Origin: Aspidapion aeneum
Taxonomy: Eukaryota; Arthropoda; Insecta; Coleoptera; Brentidae
Direction of reading: 5' to 3'
Assembly: GCA_963576565.1 (NCBI GenBank)
Contig: OY755039.1
Span: 143,599,369-143,663,368 of the forward strand
Length of the DNA: 64,000 nucleotides
Shown: piece after piece, positions 1 to 11,000 of the stretch
Layout: each line of letters opens with the position of its first letter
Numbering within the stretch: the stretch's first letter is position 1
Notes under the pieces: model-generated
Database searches by the model: none
The model's input: only the letters and a program-made list of their open reading frames with translations
Told to the model about the DNA's origin: nothing
Position numbers and translations under genes: made by a program

Positions 1-143
1 TTTTACTATTTTTGGAAAAACTTCGTAAAGAGGTTGAAGCCTTGAACAAACAGAATTTTTTAAAAAATTATATTACTAATTATAAAAAAATGATAAGTTG
101 ATTTCTCACACGTGCGGATATGGTGTTCTGTGGGGCGGATTAT

Positions 144-441
144 TATCCCAGAGAGAGGCTCCATTTCTTTTAAATACGCCTCTTACAAAAGACAAGAAGA
201 TTTGGATAGCTCTACTTGGATAACCTCTGTGGTTCTACACGAAGCCTCACCTATCAAATCTCCTGATGATATAAGAAGAGAAACATAGTATACAAAGTAT
301 TCCATCCCAGAGGGGCTCCATTTCTTTTAAATATGCCCCTCACAAAAGACGAGAAGATATGAATAGTTCTACATAGTCTTGAAGCTTCACTCATAAAATC
401 TCCTGACGAAATATGAAAAGAAACATTTGGTATACAAAGTT
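144..441. repeat. Imperfect tandem duplication, about 155 bp
   Basis: Two adjacent diverged copies (about 144-300 and 301-441) share the block 'ggctccatttcttttaaata', an 'acaaaagac.agaagat' segment and a 3' part 'aaatctcctga.ga.ata'. No open frame is conserved between them, so I call it only a local duplication of noncoding sequence. The rest of 1-600 shows nothing else I recognise. Confidence 0.7.
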
Positions 442-725
442 AAAATTATCATAAAAATTCAAAATAATGGATATGTATAGGGGAACATCCTTAAATTATG
501 CAACGCAAAAAGTCAGGATTTTTAACTCCCCCTCGTAATGCATTTTCAAGAAAAAACACATTAAAAAAACATTGCCTGTAATCATGACGCAAAGCCAATC
601 TCCCCCTCTTGAGTGTTTATATTCCTTATAAGGAATATAACTGGATCAATGTTTTTGAGGGGCTTAAATCAAATTTGGTAATAAAACATTTAAATAATAT
701 TGGTGTTCTTTGGATGGTTATACAT

Positions 726-868
726 CATGGGCGTACTCAGGGTGGGGCACTTGCCCCACCCTGCCTTGTCACCTGCACCATCCTGGCTTTAGCTCATTTA
801 GTAATACAAGAATTAAAGGGGAGCTATAAAATTTTTTGCTTTTTTGCCCCACCCTGACTACGCCCATG
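726..868. mobile_element. hAT-type MITE, 143 bp, 8-bp TSD
   Basis: The ends are inverted repeats (CATGGGCGTACTCAGG at the left, CCTGACTACGCCCATG at the right, with one internal mismatch). The element is flanked by the exact 8-bp duplication TTATACAT (718-725 and 869-876). An 8-bp duplication with CA..TG ends is the hAT pattern; the element is too short to code for a transposase. A short open frame crossing it is fortuitous. Confidence 0.9.
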
Positions 869-876
869 TTATACAT

Positions 877-1620
877 GGTTAGTTTACCAATTTTTAATAG
901 GTGCTTCTTTTTTTTAATTTAATTTGGCAGGTTTATAGGTACACTATCTGCTTATAGGTACTTACTATAGCTTTTTTAACTATAGACTATAGCAACCCCC
1001 ACAACTAAAATCATTATTTATTGCTACAAGCCTATGACATATATCCTATCCATTTTTTGTATTTTTTTAAATTTAACTTTGCATACCTATAGGTACTGTC
1101 CATGAAGATAAGATGAGATGAGAAGAATCATTGTTTCGACAGTGCTAGAATAAATTATTATTTACTTGTATAATATAATTCAATTTTTTTTTGTTAATAA
1201 ATTATTTAGAAACCTTATGCAGTAGGTACTTTTTTTCACTTTTATTGGGTCACTGAATAATGACTTTTCAGTCCTTTATTTTAAATCAAAAACTTTGAGT
1301 TTTTGGTTATTATAGAAAAAAAAGTTATCTAAAAATTTTACATTTTTTGTATCAATATGTTCTAATAAAAAATCTTATTTGAAATAATTGTCTTCTAAAA
1401 CATTTTCCTTGAATAAAAATAAGTTCAAAAACATTTTCTTTAAATAGAAATTTGTTCGAACAAACTTCTAATCGAACAAAATGTTTTTGAACAATTTTCT
1501 GTATAAAGAAAATTTTATTGAATGATTATCCTTTTGAAGAAAATGTTTTTTTAAATTTAATTATTGATTTAGAATCTTAGTAAGGTACTTTATTTTTTTT
1601 GATGTATTTTTGGTGATTAT
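877..1620. other. AT-rich spacer without a recognisable gene
   Basis: No coding potential is seen. From about 1385 to 1560 there are short related phrases ('aacattttc', 'aaatttgttcgaacaaa') that recur at 2050-2440, so part of this stretch is a decayed dispersed repeat. Confidence 0.6.
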
Positions 1621-2022
1621 AAAAATACTCTGCCAATATATGGGTACCTCTCACACTAGGTACTATAGTTATAGTGTATGTGTGAGCTAATATAACTAAA
1701 AACTGAAATATATTTTATTCAACTCCAGACACAATTACCTTTTGTTTGATACCACACAAGCCATGTTTTGACTTAATCTCTAATTTTTGAAATCTACCCC
1801 CACCCTGTTTTTTAATGAAAATGTATTTTGTTTAACTCCAGACTCAATTACCTTTCGTTTGAGATCACAGACGACATATTTTCACTTAAACTCTAATTTT
1901 TGAAATTGACTCCCACCCTTTTTTTTTAAAGAAGTTAAATTTATTTTGTTTAACTACAGACTCAATTACCTTTCGTTTGGTATGACACATGGCATATTTT
2001 CACATAAACTCTAATTTTTAAA
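1621..2022 (+). repeat. Repeat family A, copy 1 (5' part only)
   Basis: It starts with the family signature 'aaaatactctgccaatatat', followed by the palindromic block with ctcacac...gtgtgag (about 1650-1690). Three diverged tandem subunits of about 100 bp follow, each carrying 'tcaattacctttcgtttga' or a variant. The copy ends before the conserved 'gggaccatctcga' segment and has no ACAG tract, so it is a 5' fragment of the family described at 40044-41139. Confidence 0.8.
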
Positions 2023-2044
2023 ATTAAGATTTTACAGTTTTTGT

Positions 2045-2445
2045 AACATTTGAGTAAAAATATGTTCAAATGGAAAATTCTTCTAAATCATTTTCTCCTA
2101 AAACATTTTCCTTGTATGGAAATTTCTCCAAAAACATTTTCTTTAAATGGAAATTTGTGCAAACAAACTCTCTAAAATTAAGATTTTACATTTTTTTAGA
2201 ACATGGGGCATGTTCGAAGCATTTTTTGACATTTGAGTAAAAATATGTATGTAGTAGTTGTTTTTGATAACCCTCATAGAAAAAAAGCAGGTTGCACAAA
2301 TATCTTTAAAATTAATTTTATCGTTTAAATGGAAACTTGTACAAAATTATTTCATACTAAACATTTTCGGACAAACGGAAATTTGTGCAAAAACATTTTC
2401 AAGAAAATTTTATTGAATAATTATTCTTATGGAGAACCGAACAAA
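2045..2445. repeat. Dispersed AT-rich repeat fragments
   Basis: Phrases such as 'aaaacattttctttaaat.gaaatttgt' occur at about 1430-1455, 2125-2160 and 2320-2400 with variation. They look like degenerate copies of one short unit; no ends or target duplication can be set. Confidence 0.45.
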
Positions 2446-2480
2446 AAATGTTCTGTAAAACATGTACTCAAAGTATGTAG

Positions 2481-2717
2481 CAGGCACATAGATAGCTTTT
2501 TTTCTGGGGGGATACTCCCATATAGAAAGTGCTGTGCTGTTATTCAGTGATGGTGCATGATGTTTTGAACAGGGTAGGCAGAAATGCTTCACGGAGGCAA
2601 ATCCACTGAATACAGAACATTTTAGTGGTGATGTGCCCAACACTAAAATTTCCTGATAAAAACTTGTTCAAGAAGGGGGGAAATGTCCCCCAGTGCCCTC
2701 CCTTATCTATGTGCCTG
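2481..2717. repeat. Short TIR-bounded element, 237 bp
   Basis: 'CAGGCACATAGATA' at 2481-2494 is exactly inverted at 2704-2717. The outer 8 bases (gtatgtag and gtacctat) do not match well, so the target duplication is eroded or the ends are slightly misplaced. Probably a small nonautonomous DNA transposon. Confidence 0.55.
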
Positions 2718-2729
2718 GTACCTATTTCT

Positions 2730-4300
2730 CACAAACTATTATCAAACTGAACTTCACTTCATATATTGTTCAACTGTTTTTGTTTGTGGAAATGTAATCA
2801 CTTTACGCACTTTACTTATCAATAATATTATTTTTGATAATAATTATTAAATATTTGATAATACATTGTATTCAATTTCACATTCACATAGTTACATTAC
2901 TATAATTTGGGTGGCATCTGTCTGTGCTGGTCTGGTCAACAAGTTTTTTATTTGGACCCACATAGCAGATGATAGGGATTGCTTGCAACCTTGAGAAGTT
3001 TATCTCTGTTGCCTTGTAGACACATAAGTAACCTGTAACAAAAAAAATCCTATATTAAAAACCAATAATTTTCAAGAAGATGCAAATTTTCTAGCTCTAA
3101 GTATTTTTGAAAAGCCTGCCTTTAGAAATATTTCCAAGTGAAAAAAAAAACATTTTTTTGGCAAAGGGTGCCCAAAGGGGCTTGTTAGCGAAATACTAGA
3201 CAACACTAGACTAATACTTACGTTTGAACATACGGCCCAACAGCTAAACAACCAAAACTATCGAACGTTGAACAAATAATAAAAACATTAAATTCCTAAC
3301 CCACTTTATGCACACACCCAGAGACAAAATTTTCTCTATAAGAACACCAAGCTTATTTTTTGTTGTGAATTGCAGACTGGCGGGCCTTAGATGACGTAGT
3401 AACAAGCACAGTGGGCCAAATCAGATATCCAATGCAATTTTTCTTGGTAAAACTAGATATTACCAAAACTAAATTTTTTTAAAAGAATGGAATGAATGTA
3501 TGTTTATACGCCAAGGAAGTAGCTTGGGGGAGGGAGGGTAAGCCCTCTAAGATCAAAATTAGCCCCCTTCAAACGAAATGAACATAATCTATCAGGGGCG
3601 CTGACCAAGTCCACAAATAACATGCGGACTAGGCCTTCCTGCTCTGTTTTTTCTAGAATTTTAGTAACATAATTAAGTCCCATTATAAAAAAATAAGCTC
3701 CCCTAAAAAAAGAAAACATTATTTTACTTTAATTGCTGTTTTTGTAATTTAATAATAATATACAAATAGATTCCTACAAAAGTATAACTGCCTGTATTTC
3801 TATGAAAAGGGGTAAAGTAAGAGATTCCCCTCCCCCCATAACCAGCCCCCTCACAACCAACCTACCATAATCTGCCCTCCGTCCGATATCATAAGGACTG
3901 AAGATTTTTATTTAATGAAATGATGTAACTTTTTAAAACTCACTTTTGTATTTGGGTAGGGAAATGTGTCCACGATCAGACATAACAGGTATTTTCCTAA
4001 ATAAACCAGATCACGTTTTTATTTTCCATAAGTAAAGGCTCAACGAAATCTTTATGGTGAAATATAAAAGATAGATCAGAGTGTCCTCTTCTCATACAAA
4101 AAATGTTTTTAAAAAGAAGACAAAATTCTGTGCCGTTGTGGAACATGAGTTCCAAAGACAAGAGTTGCAATAATGTTTTAAGAAACTTGTAGGACTTAAA
4201 TATGTGTTTCAAACTTATGTATGTACTATGTTTTACTTAGTACACAGTTTTTTTTTGTACTGAATTTCTAATTCAAATCGGATCATATAAAATTTTTTAT
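2730..4300. other. Spacer without a recognisable gene
   Basis: Low-complexity AT-rich sequence with some C-rich stretches (about 3530-3620 and 3825-3890). The open frames here are short and show no domain. I see nothing I can annotate. Confidence 0.5.
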
Positions 4301-4305
4301 TTATA

Positions 4306-4861
4306 CAAGGTGTTTAAGTAATTGTAAGTCAAAAATTTTATATAAACATAGACACGCAAACGCTTAGTTTTCGAGATACAGGGTGTTAAAATTTCATATA
4401 TTTTTTAGTTTTTTGTTTATAGCTCGTGCAGTTTTTGAGATATGCAGCTCAAATTTAACACATATATTTAGCTGTTGTCATTACACTATAAGACATGCCA
4501 AACGATAGTAAAAATCTAGAAGGTTATACTTTTTCAGGGCTCATGTCACCTTTTTCCTGGGATATTTTGTGTTGTAAGCCACTGGTAGATTTTAAAACAA
4601 GAAATAAAATCCTTGTTTCGTTGTTTGTTTTTTGTCTCTTACAATTTTTTCGCATCTCTAACCGTTTAAAAAAAAGCTTTTGCGCCAAAGACTGCTAGCA
4701 TCAAAATAAAAAATGCTTCGGTATGGCATGGCGGCTATATCAAAATAAACAAAAAATATTATCTCGAAAACTAAGCGTTTGTAGATCTATGTTAATATGA
4801 ACTTTGTGTCTTAAAATCACTCAAGAAATTTAATACTAAAATTATGTTATTGAACAGCCTG
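4306..4861. mobile_element. TA-flanked TIR element, about 556 bp
   Basis: The left arm (ta-caaggtgtttaagtaatt) and right arm (caggctgttcaataacat in reverse complement) pair over more than 100 bp. Both contain the phrase 'aaacgcttagttttcgagat' (at about 4359 and, inverted, 4747). TA dinucleotides flank both ends, as in Tc1/mariner-type insertions. No transposase frame is present. The ends resemble the 'CAGGGTG' elements at 13359 and 46798. Confidence 0.65.
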
Positions 4862-4869
4862 TATATATG

Positions 4870-6660
4870 GGTCTGAGTGGAAGAGCGTGCTAAGCAAACG
4901 ATTTTTTTTTCTAATAGTGCCTAATTTTTCTCAAATTTTTGTACGCGGCGACATTTTTTTCATTGAATATTTTCTGTAATGTGCACAATAAGGTTAGTGG
5001 GTGGGTGGGAGGGTAGAAGAAAGAAAATTCTTATTATTTGTATTTTTTGCAATACTTATTTTAGGTACTAGCAGATGGAGCCCATCTTCAGTAAACTAAT
5101 CTAGCCTACCTAAACTATATCACACTCGTCCCCCTTGTACGAGTTTCCTTATATCTTCCATTACTTAAATCTTTTTCCGATCTAAAAATTAAACCTATCA
5201 AATGAACGGACGGTGGTGCAATAGTCTAGGTACTAATTGTAGGCTAGGCTACAAATGTCCGCACTTTTTTTGCATTGGTTCCGTTAGGTTTATGACTTTT
5301 GACCTAATTAGTCCATTAAACAAGTGTTTACTACTTTAGACATTATTTCATACATATGAAAGATGACCGATAGTTTTAAATAGTAGACAAGTATTAGTAA
5401 ACATAAATATTATTTTTCAAATTAAATCAAATTTTTATTATTTTTCCGTACAAATTGTACATAAAGAATGGGGGTTAAGAAATAACTGTACTAAAACATT
5501 AATTAAAAGTGGTTTGGTTAGTTATTATTAAAAAAAAACTTTAATTAAGTACCTGTTTGCATTTTCACGAATATAACAATATAACCATCAAAATGGAGTT
5601 ATTTTTATTTTATATTTGGATTGCCTTAAGAGTTTGACTTTTGAGTAGTGATTAAATTTAAAATTAAACCGATTTTAAAGGAAACAAACAATTATACCCA
5701 CATCCCAGCCAAAGCTATCAGGTAAAAACTATAAATAATCTAAAAATGCGGAATTATTTTTAAAAAGAGTATGAGTTATATAAATCCAAGTATGTGACAT
5801 TCTCTTTAATTTTTTTTTAATGACTGCCTTTTTAAATTAGTAGTTTTGTAACCGTGTAACCAAATTAAATATAAATGTTCCGTCAATTAAAACAAATAAG
5901 TTGTATAGTTTTAGCGTATAGTAGCCATCTTGAATTTTAAAAAAAGCCGTATTAATCTTTATTTGCATTTACAGCCTTAAGGAAGGTATCGGTTTCTTAT
6001 TCCAATTGATTAATAACTAACCTAAAAAAATAACAATAGCCGGCTTCGCTGGTTTGGCCTGACTTGCACATGTCATAGCGTAAAAAAATCGCCTTAACAA
6101 GGGAGAATGGCTTATAAAACAGGTATGCCAAATTTCAATAAAATTGGTTAAGTAGTATCTGAAATAAGCGATAAAAAACTCTCTACCTTTTGTATTGATA
6201 TACTGATGTAAACGCAGTATTTTTTTAATTAAAAGAAAATATATAAATGCCTCAGCTTTTAATTTTCTGCTATCTTTATTTTATATTTGCGATCATTTTT
6301 GTTTAGTTGGATTGTAAAACTTATTTACTTTACATATATTTTTAATTTTTTTAAATCAGTACCTAGTCAAATATTTAGCTGCATTTTAAATATGAAGTGT
6401 TTTTATAGGACACCCGGTACATCGGTAGCTAAAATTTTGAGGATTTACTACCCCTTAATCTTGTAATACAACCGCTAAATTATAACAATTGGTCCCACTG
6501 TGCGATGTCACTCCACGTTATTCATCGCGACTGCCAAGGGGTGCTGTGGAGTCTATACCGGCGGCGTTGCCGGGCTTCGCTTAAATCTTGAGGCTAAAAT
6601 TTTTTAGTCGGCCAAAACGATCGGAAGGTTAATATACAAAAATCGACCCCCAGAAGTCAA
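4870..6660. other. AT-rich spacer, possible promoter side of the next gene
   Basis: Nothing coding is recognised. The last 150 bases (about 6500-6660) are richer in G+C than the surroundings and lead into a possible first exon at 6678, so they may hold its 5' untranslated region; this is inference from position only. Confidence 0.4.
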
Positions 6661-6677
6661 ATTGAGAGGGTGTCAAC

Positions 6678-6696
6678 ATGGATAGTGATGCGGCAG
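6678..6696 (+). CDS. Possible first coding exon of the split gene
   Basis: ATG at 6678 opens a six-codon frame (MDSDAA plus one base) that runs directly into a strong splice donor, CAG|GTAAGT, at 6697. The exon ends in phase 1, and the large open frame downstream starts at 7426 straight after an AG with two bases left over, so joining the two keeps the frame. That agreement is the main reason to propose this exon. It has no domain of its own and could be chance; transcript evidence would be decisive. Confidence 0.45.
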
Positions 6697-7425
6697 GTAA
6701 GTACCTAATTTTGCAATTATTGTTAACAAACCAGTTATTTTTAGACTTGGTATATACAGGGTTTTATAAAATAGTATTTTTGATTAAAAAAAAAAATTCA
6801 TTTTTAAGTTTACTAGAGTTATAAAAAAAGTTCCGCCGAGTACACCGATATTTCTTTACTGGCTGAAAACCATATCTTATAGCCAATTTAAACAAGTATA
6901 ATTTACGTCCCCCTTTTTCCCCCTCTTTGTGCCAATTTTTGTTTCAAATTTTGCGACAGCTATTTCAGATACTTTCCGATGAGCTAGAGACTTGAAATTT
7001 GGTATAGGGTTTCGTATAAAAAATAAAAATGGTGGATTTTAAATGGCGGACTTATTTATTTGACAACCAATTTGCCTTCAATTTAAAAACTTGGACTGCT
7101 TGAGGTAACTTAATACAATTTTTGATTTAAACTTAAAAAAAGTATAATGACCGATCCAAAATGGCGGCCTGTCCAATTTACTAGTCGATATGTATCAAAT
7201 TCAAACCTTTAGGGGACTTTCGCTGATTATGACTTTTGACTCAAATTAAAAAAAAATATATCATTCTTCTTTAATTTTTAACTCAAACTTCTTAATTTAA
7301 AATCAAAATCGCGGATCCAAGTTTTTTATCTGGTATTTTTGGCATTGAGCACATTATTTTTAGGTAGTTGTGGAAACGATCCCGTTGAAAAAAAATGTAG
7401 ATTAAGAGAAGGGAGCTATTTATAG

Positions 7426-7961
7426 TGTTGAAAAATAATCAATTTTTTAAGCTATCGTCATCAGAGTGCAATGAACAGTTAGTACAGTATATAGTTGATA
7501 ATTTTGGGGTTAGTGAACTTTCTGAAAACTACGTAAAACAAATACAACTTTTAATAAAAGTGTTTGTCATAAGCTATTGGCAAAATGGCGTGATTGTAAA
7601 TACATGTACATTTATTAACACACATATGAAATGGCTTGATGATTACATAAAACTTCCAAAAATGAGGCAGCCACTACAGCATATAGCTTCAGCACCACGA
7701 GACAGGCCAAAAAAATCATTTGAAGAGAGTTGTAAACGCGGTAAACAAAGACATGTGCAATCGATTGTATCAAATCTCAGCCCAGAGCAGCTATGCTTAG
7801 CAGCAGAAACAAGCTTGGAAAAGTCAGGTAAAAGAACTGCCGCCCAAGTTATGAAGTTAGCACTTAAAACTTCGCCCAGACGGCTTAAAAAAATGAAAAT
7901 GGTAAACAATGCAGCCTCTAGTTCTACTACTGTAAGACCGTACAGTTCCCAGGAAGCTTTA
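7426..7961 (+). CDS. Exon of a conserved arthropod protein of unknown function
   Basis: About 179 codons are open. No ATG is needed if the exon starts at the AG acceptor at 7424-7425. The N-terminal half looks like a folded domain; around residues 90-150 is a basic linker (RPKKSFEESCKRGKQRH), a helix-like stretch 'SPEQLCLAAE' and a second basic stretch 'SPRRLKKMKM'. From memory this layout recurs in a multi-copy family of arthropod and cnidarian proteins, often transposon-associated, in which 'PYSSQEAL'-like sequence leads into a middle region. Possible donors are ACT|GTAAGA at 7932 and TTA|GTATGC at 7962. The middle of the protein is not found downstream, where other transposons lie, so the gene is probably broken. 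I cannot assign a function. Confidence 0.5.
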
Positions 7962-8184
7962 GTATGCAATTGTTTTCTTTTTAACTAAAATACTTAACCT
8001 CAAATAACATTTATTATGCATGTTTTTGCAAAATAAGCATTGAATATATGCCTCATAAGCATTTCTGATCATATTGTCACATAAAATCACCGCGACCCAA
8101 ATTTAATAATATATGTAATATTTGACAATCTTAAAAAATCTATGTTTTGTTTTTTATAATCGAGAATAAATGGACCATCTACGG

Positions 8185-8344
8185 CAGTGGCGTATATAGA
8201 AAAAAGTTTCGGGGTGGGCCCGAGACAGTTTTGGGAGGGGCCCGAGACCCCATGAGACCGTATTTTAGTTTTTATTCATAAAATATGTGGAAAATATCTA
8301 AAAAAATCTTAGCTTCGGGGGGGGGGGGCATATATACGCCACTG
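8185..8344. mobile_element. hAT-type MITE, 160 bp, 8-bp TSD
   Basis: The ends are CAGTGGCGTATATA and its inverse TATATACGCCACTG; the flanking duplication ATCTACGG (8177-8184 and 8345-8352) is exact. The inside is G-rich ('gggggggggg' near 8319) and noncoding. CAGTGGCG-type ends with 8-bp duplications are typical of hAT MITEs. A one-ended relative lies near 38800-38880. Confidence 0.92.
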
Positions 8345-8754
8345 ATCTACGGACATATCAATGTCATTGCTAAATAAAGACCATGACGATTAAAAATGCA
8401 AATGAATAGCGCCGATCTCACCTACCTGAACATAAATAGTAATAAAATGGGTAGATTTTAAGTCAGCTTTATGAAAAACTTTGTTAGTGAAAAACTTTAA
8501 AAGGGTAAAAGTTAAACAGCTCTTTCTGAAAAACTTTGTTAGTGAAAAACTCTACTGCCAACGTTTGTCGGTCGGTCGGTAGATGAATACAGGGTTTTTC
8601 CAAAAATACATGAAACTTTAGATAAAGTGAAACCTCCTAGAAGCGGACACCGCGGACACTCACGGTTTCTGCGATTTTGTCCGCTTATTGGAGGTTCATT
8701 CCGCTTACGGGAGAGAACTGCGAAATTTTAGTATATATTTATTAGATAGTTTAA

Positions 8755-9166
8755 GTTGGGCTACGTATTTTTACGTAAGCATGAGATTTGACAGTTACGC
8801 AAGCGCAATTCGTCACACCGTCGTCAAGCTCACGTTAGGAGCTTACGTATTTACGTTAGCTTACGGCAGTCTGCGGGCACCTTAACGTTACCAAAAAATA
8901 GAATTGGTTGATTGACCGATCGAAAAATGAGGCCTAGACGATAATTTCCGCTTCCAGTACAAACGATTCTTTGCAAATATATTCCTACTGTAGTTGAAAA
9001 GACAAAAACAAAATTGTAACATCAAAAAAACACAGTGCCGAATTCCATATTCTCTGCTATTAGTAAACTTGTTATGGTAACGTAAAAACATTCAACTTAA
9101 ACTCAAATTTGGAACAAAACGTAGAGCGCTTAACGTGCAGTTTTACGTAAAAATACGTAGCACAAC
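8755..9166. mobile_element. TIR MITE family I, copy 1
   Basis: Inverted ends GTTG(G/T)GCTACGTATTTTTA are conserved; inside are many ACGT-containing phrases such as 'cttacgtatttacgtta'. The left and right ends are each bordered by TTAA (8751-8754 and 9167-9170), which may be a target duplication as in piggyBac or Kolobok elements, but similar bases continue outside TTAA at three of four ends in the two copies, so the true end may lie about 10 bp further out. It interrupts the Tigger helix-turn-helix coding segment. The second copy is at 44536-44948. Confidence 0.8.
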
Positions 9167-9186
9167 TTAAACTATTTATTGACAAT

Positions 9187-9315
9187 TTACGCTGCTTGAG
9201 TTTTTCCGATATTAAAATTTGTAGCGATCTTTCGTGCTGATAGATGTTCCTTCTCCGAAACGTTAACAACTTCCATTTTTTCTCTTAAACTAAGAAGTTC
9301 TTTACTAGACGTCAT
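9187..9315 (-). pseudogene. N-terminal fragment of a Tigger/pogo transposase
   Basis: Reading the minus strand from ATG at 9315, about 42 codons give a CENP-B/pogo-type helix-turn-helix: a basic start (SSKELLSLREKMEVVN), then 'EKEHLSARKIATNFNIGKTQ', the recognition-helix style of this family. The frame then meets TAA (9189-9187), where family members usually have a charged residue, and soon after that the inserted MITE. The catalytic DDE part is absent, so it cannot be active. The family assignment rests on motif recognition. Confidence 0.6.
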
Positions 9316-9348
9316 TTCAAAAAGATCTATTAGTACCCAACTGAACAA

Positions 9349-10070
9349 TAAAAATAAATCAAACAAGTTTCATGGCTAATCGGGCAAAAAGGAGTTTTTT
9401 GTTTCCCTTATATTTTTCCGTGGGTAGCTTGAAAGCTTAACCTCACGGGGGTCCAAGATCTAATGGACACCTAATAAGTGTTGACAGTTAACCGTTTCGT
9501 CCTTATGAGACTCCTCAGAACACTGCTGGTCAAGTGACAAATCTTGCGAAGTTAATCAGACGGTTTTGTCTCTAATTAAATGTAATTAGTGAGCGAACTA
9601 TAGCAAGAAGCGCCATCTACCGAGATACGAGAGAAACAAAAAACCAAAAGCAGGGAAAAACACTGCTATACAATGTCGATTAATGAAAAGATCGAATGCA
9701 AATAAAAGAAAACAACTATAGTCCGTGACCTACGACAGCTCTTTGTCTTTTCAGGCCGGATCAACGCATTTTGCATTTTTACCCGTCATCAAGACAGTGA
9801 GCGTCAATCAACGGAATTTTTAAGCCAAATAATACTAACAAACGTGAAATTTCATACCCGTGAATTTAAAAATCAAACAAGTTTCATGGCAATCGGTTAA
9901 CTGTCAACACTTATTAGGTGTCCATTAGATCTTGGACCCCCGTGAGGTTAAGCTTTCAAGCTACCCACGGAAAAATATAAGGGAAACAAAAAACTCCTTT
10001 TTGCCCGATTAGCCATGAAACTTGTTTGATTTTTAAATTCACGGGTATGAAATTTCACGTTTGTTAATAA
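9349..10070. mobile_element. Ribozyme-bearing foldback repeat (family B), copy 1
   Basis: The left arm (about 9355-9490) and right arm (about 9890-10034) are inverted copies, including 'aatcaaacaagtttcatgg', 'gtgggtagcttgaaagctt' and 'gggggtccaagatctaatgg'. The left arm carries a minus-strand hammerhead ribozyme (9477-9524); the right arm starts inside the ribozyme's stem III region. A related full copy is at 36526-37107 and a truncated one at 31958-32172. No protein frame is seen. The arrangement resembles Penelope-dependent nonautonomous elements, which is inference. Confidence 0.65.
9477..9524 (-). ncRNA. Hammerhead ribozyme motif
   Basis: On the minus strand the order is: stem I AGTGTT (9524-9519), core CTGAGGA (matches CUGANGA), stem II GTCT/GGAC around a CATAA loop, core GAAA (9498-9495), stem III ACGG-TTAA-CTGT, cleavage base C17 at 9483, then stem I partner AACACT (9482-9477). 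All conserved core positions are present and all three stems pair, with only G-U wobbles. This is the layout of small hammerheads found in Penelope-like elements and retrozymes. Predicted self-cleavage lies between 9483 and 9482. Activity is not shown. Confidence 0.85.
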
Positions 10071-10389
10071 AAATAAAACACAGCAGTCCCGCTAAATAAA
10101 ATATGTTGTAAATACGACAGAAGTATTTAGTCTCCGCATTAAAACGGAAAGAGGTAATTCCCCGGCTGCAGAGTTGCCAACATACTACATAATCTTTATA
10201 ACCATGTCGTGCAGCGCTCCGCCCCGTTCTAAGAGGTTCACGTCCGGTTAAGGGAGCTTTCAGAGTTTTTTAACTAAAAAAAAATGTCCGCCTCTGTCCG
10301 GTTATATGAGTGAATTTTACATGTAAAGAAATAGGCTTGGTTCCAACAAATTTGTCCGGTTAAAAGAGAGGTTTTACTATATTTGGTTT

Positions 10390-10995
10390 TTCCTCTTTAA
10401 GAAATATATTTTTATTACTCTAAGACGTTTTTCCTAAGTATTGTTACGGGTTCTCCACAACAATTAAAAACTCGCAATTGTTGAAAACGATACGTCAATT
10501 TATTCCGACAAATTATGTACAAAAACACGCACTTAAACTTACTAATAACTTGCTAATAATTCACTACTTTAATACGCCTATTAACTTCGCGTTAACATCT
10601 AGCGATCACTACCATTGGTTATCTCTGGCGGACTAATGCACGACGTCCGGCCTTATATATGAGGGGCTGCCTACTATTCGAGAACCCTTCCATCCTTGTT
10701 CGATTCGGAATCATTCCAGCCTTTTCTAGACGGACCGTTCGCATACCAGTTTGTCACAGATAACGCAACTAAAACCTAGATTAAGAATACAACCATAAAA
10801 AACGTCAACCTAATACTACACTAAACTTAAATAAATTCTAACTAGAAAATTTAAATACTTAAATTTGTAACAGTATGTAAAGAATTGTTTTTTCGCCTAC
10901 GACGCTCGAAGCTTACATAGTCGGTTTTTTTAACGTAGCCGCCAAAAAAAATAATCTATATACACAGAACGAAAAACGTGCGTAGTTAACGATTA
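10390..10995. other. Spacer without a recognisable gene
   Basis: Mixed AT-rich sequence with no domain, repeat boundary or RNA that I recognise. Confidence 0.5.
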
Positions 10996-11000
10996 TTTTT

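Larger units (their letters stand above)
8624..10382 (-). mobile_element. Tigger/pogo-like DNA transposon remnant
   Basis: The left end (aaagtgaaacctcctagaa) and the right end (inverse of ...agagaggttttacta) match the CAGTRAAACCTC...CGGACA terminal style of Tigger/pogo elements. Further phrases 'tgtccg' lie just inside both ends. A minus-strand helix-turn-helix start (9315-9187) supports the class. The element has been filled by a TIR MITE (8755-9166) and by a ribozyme-bearing repeat (9349-10070), so only scraps of the original remain. Confidence 0.6.
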
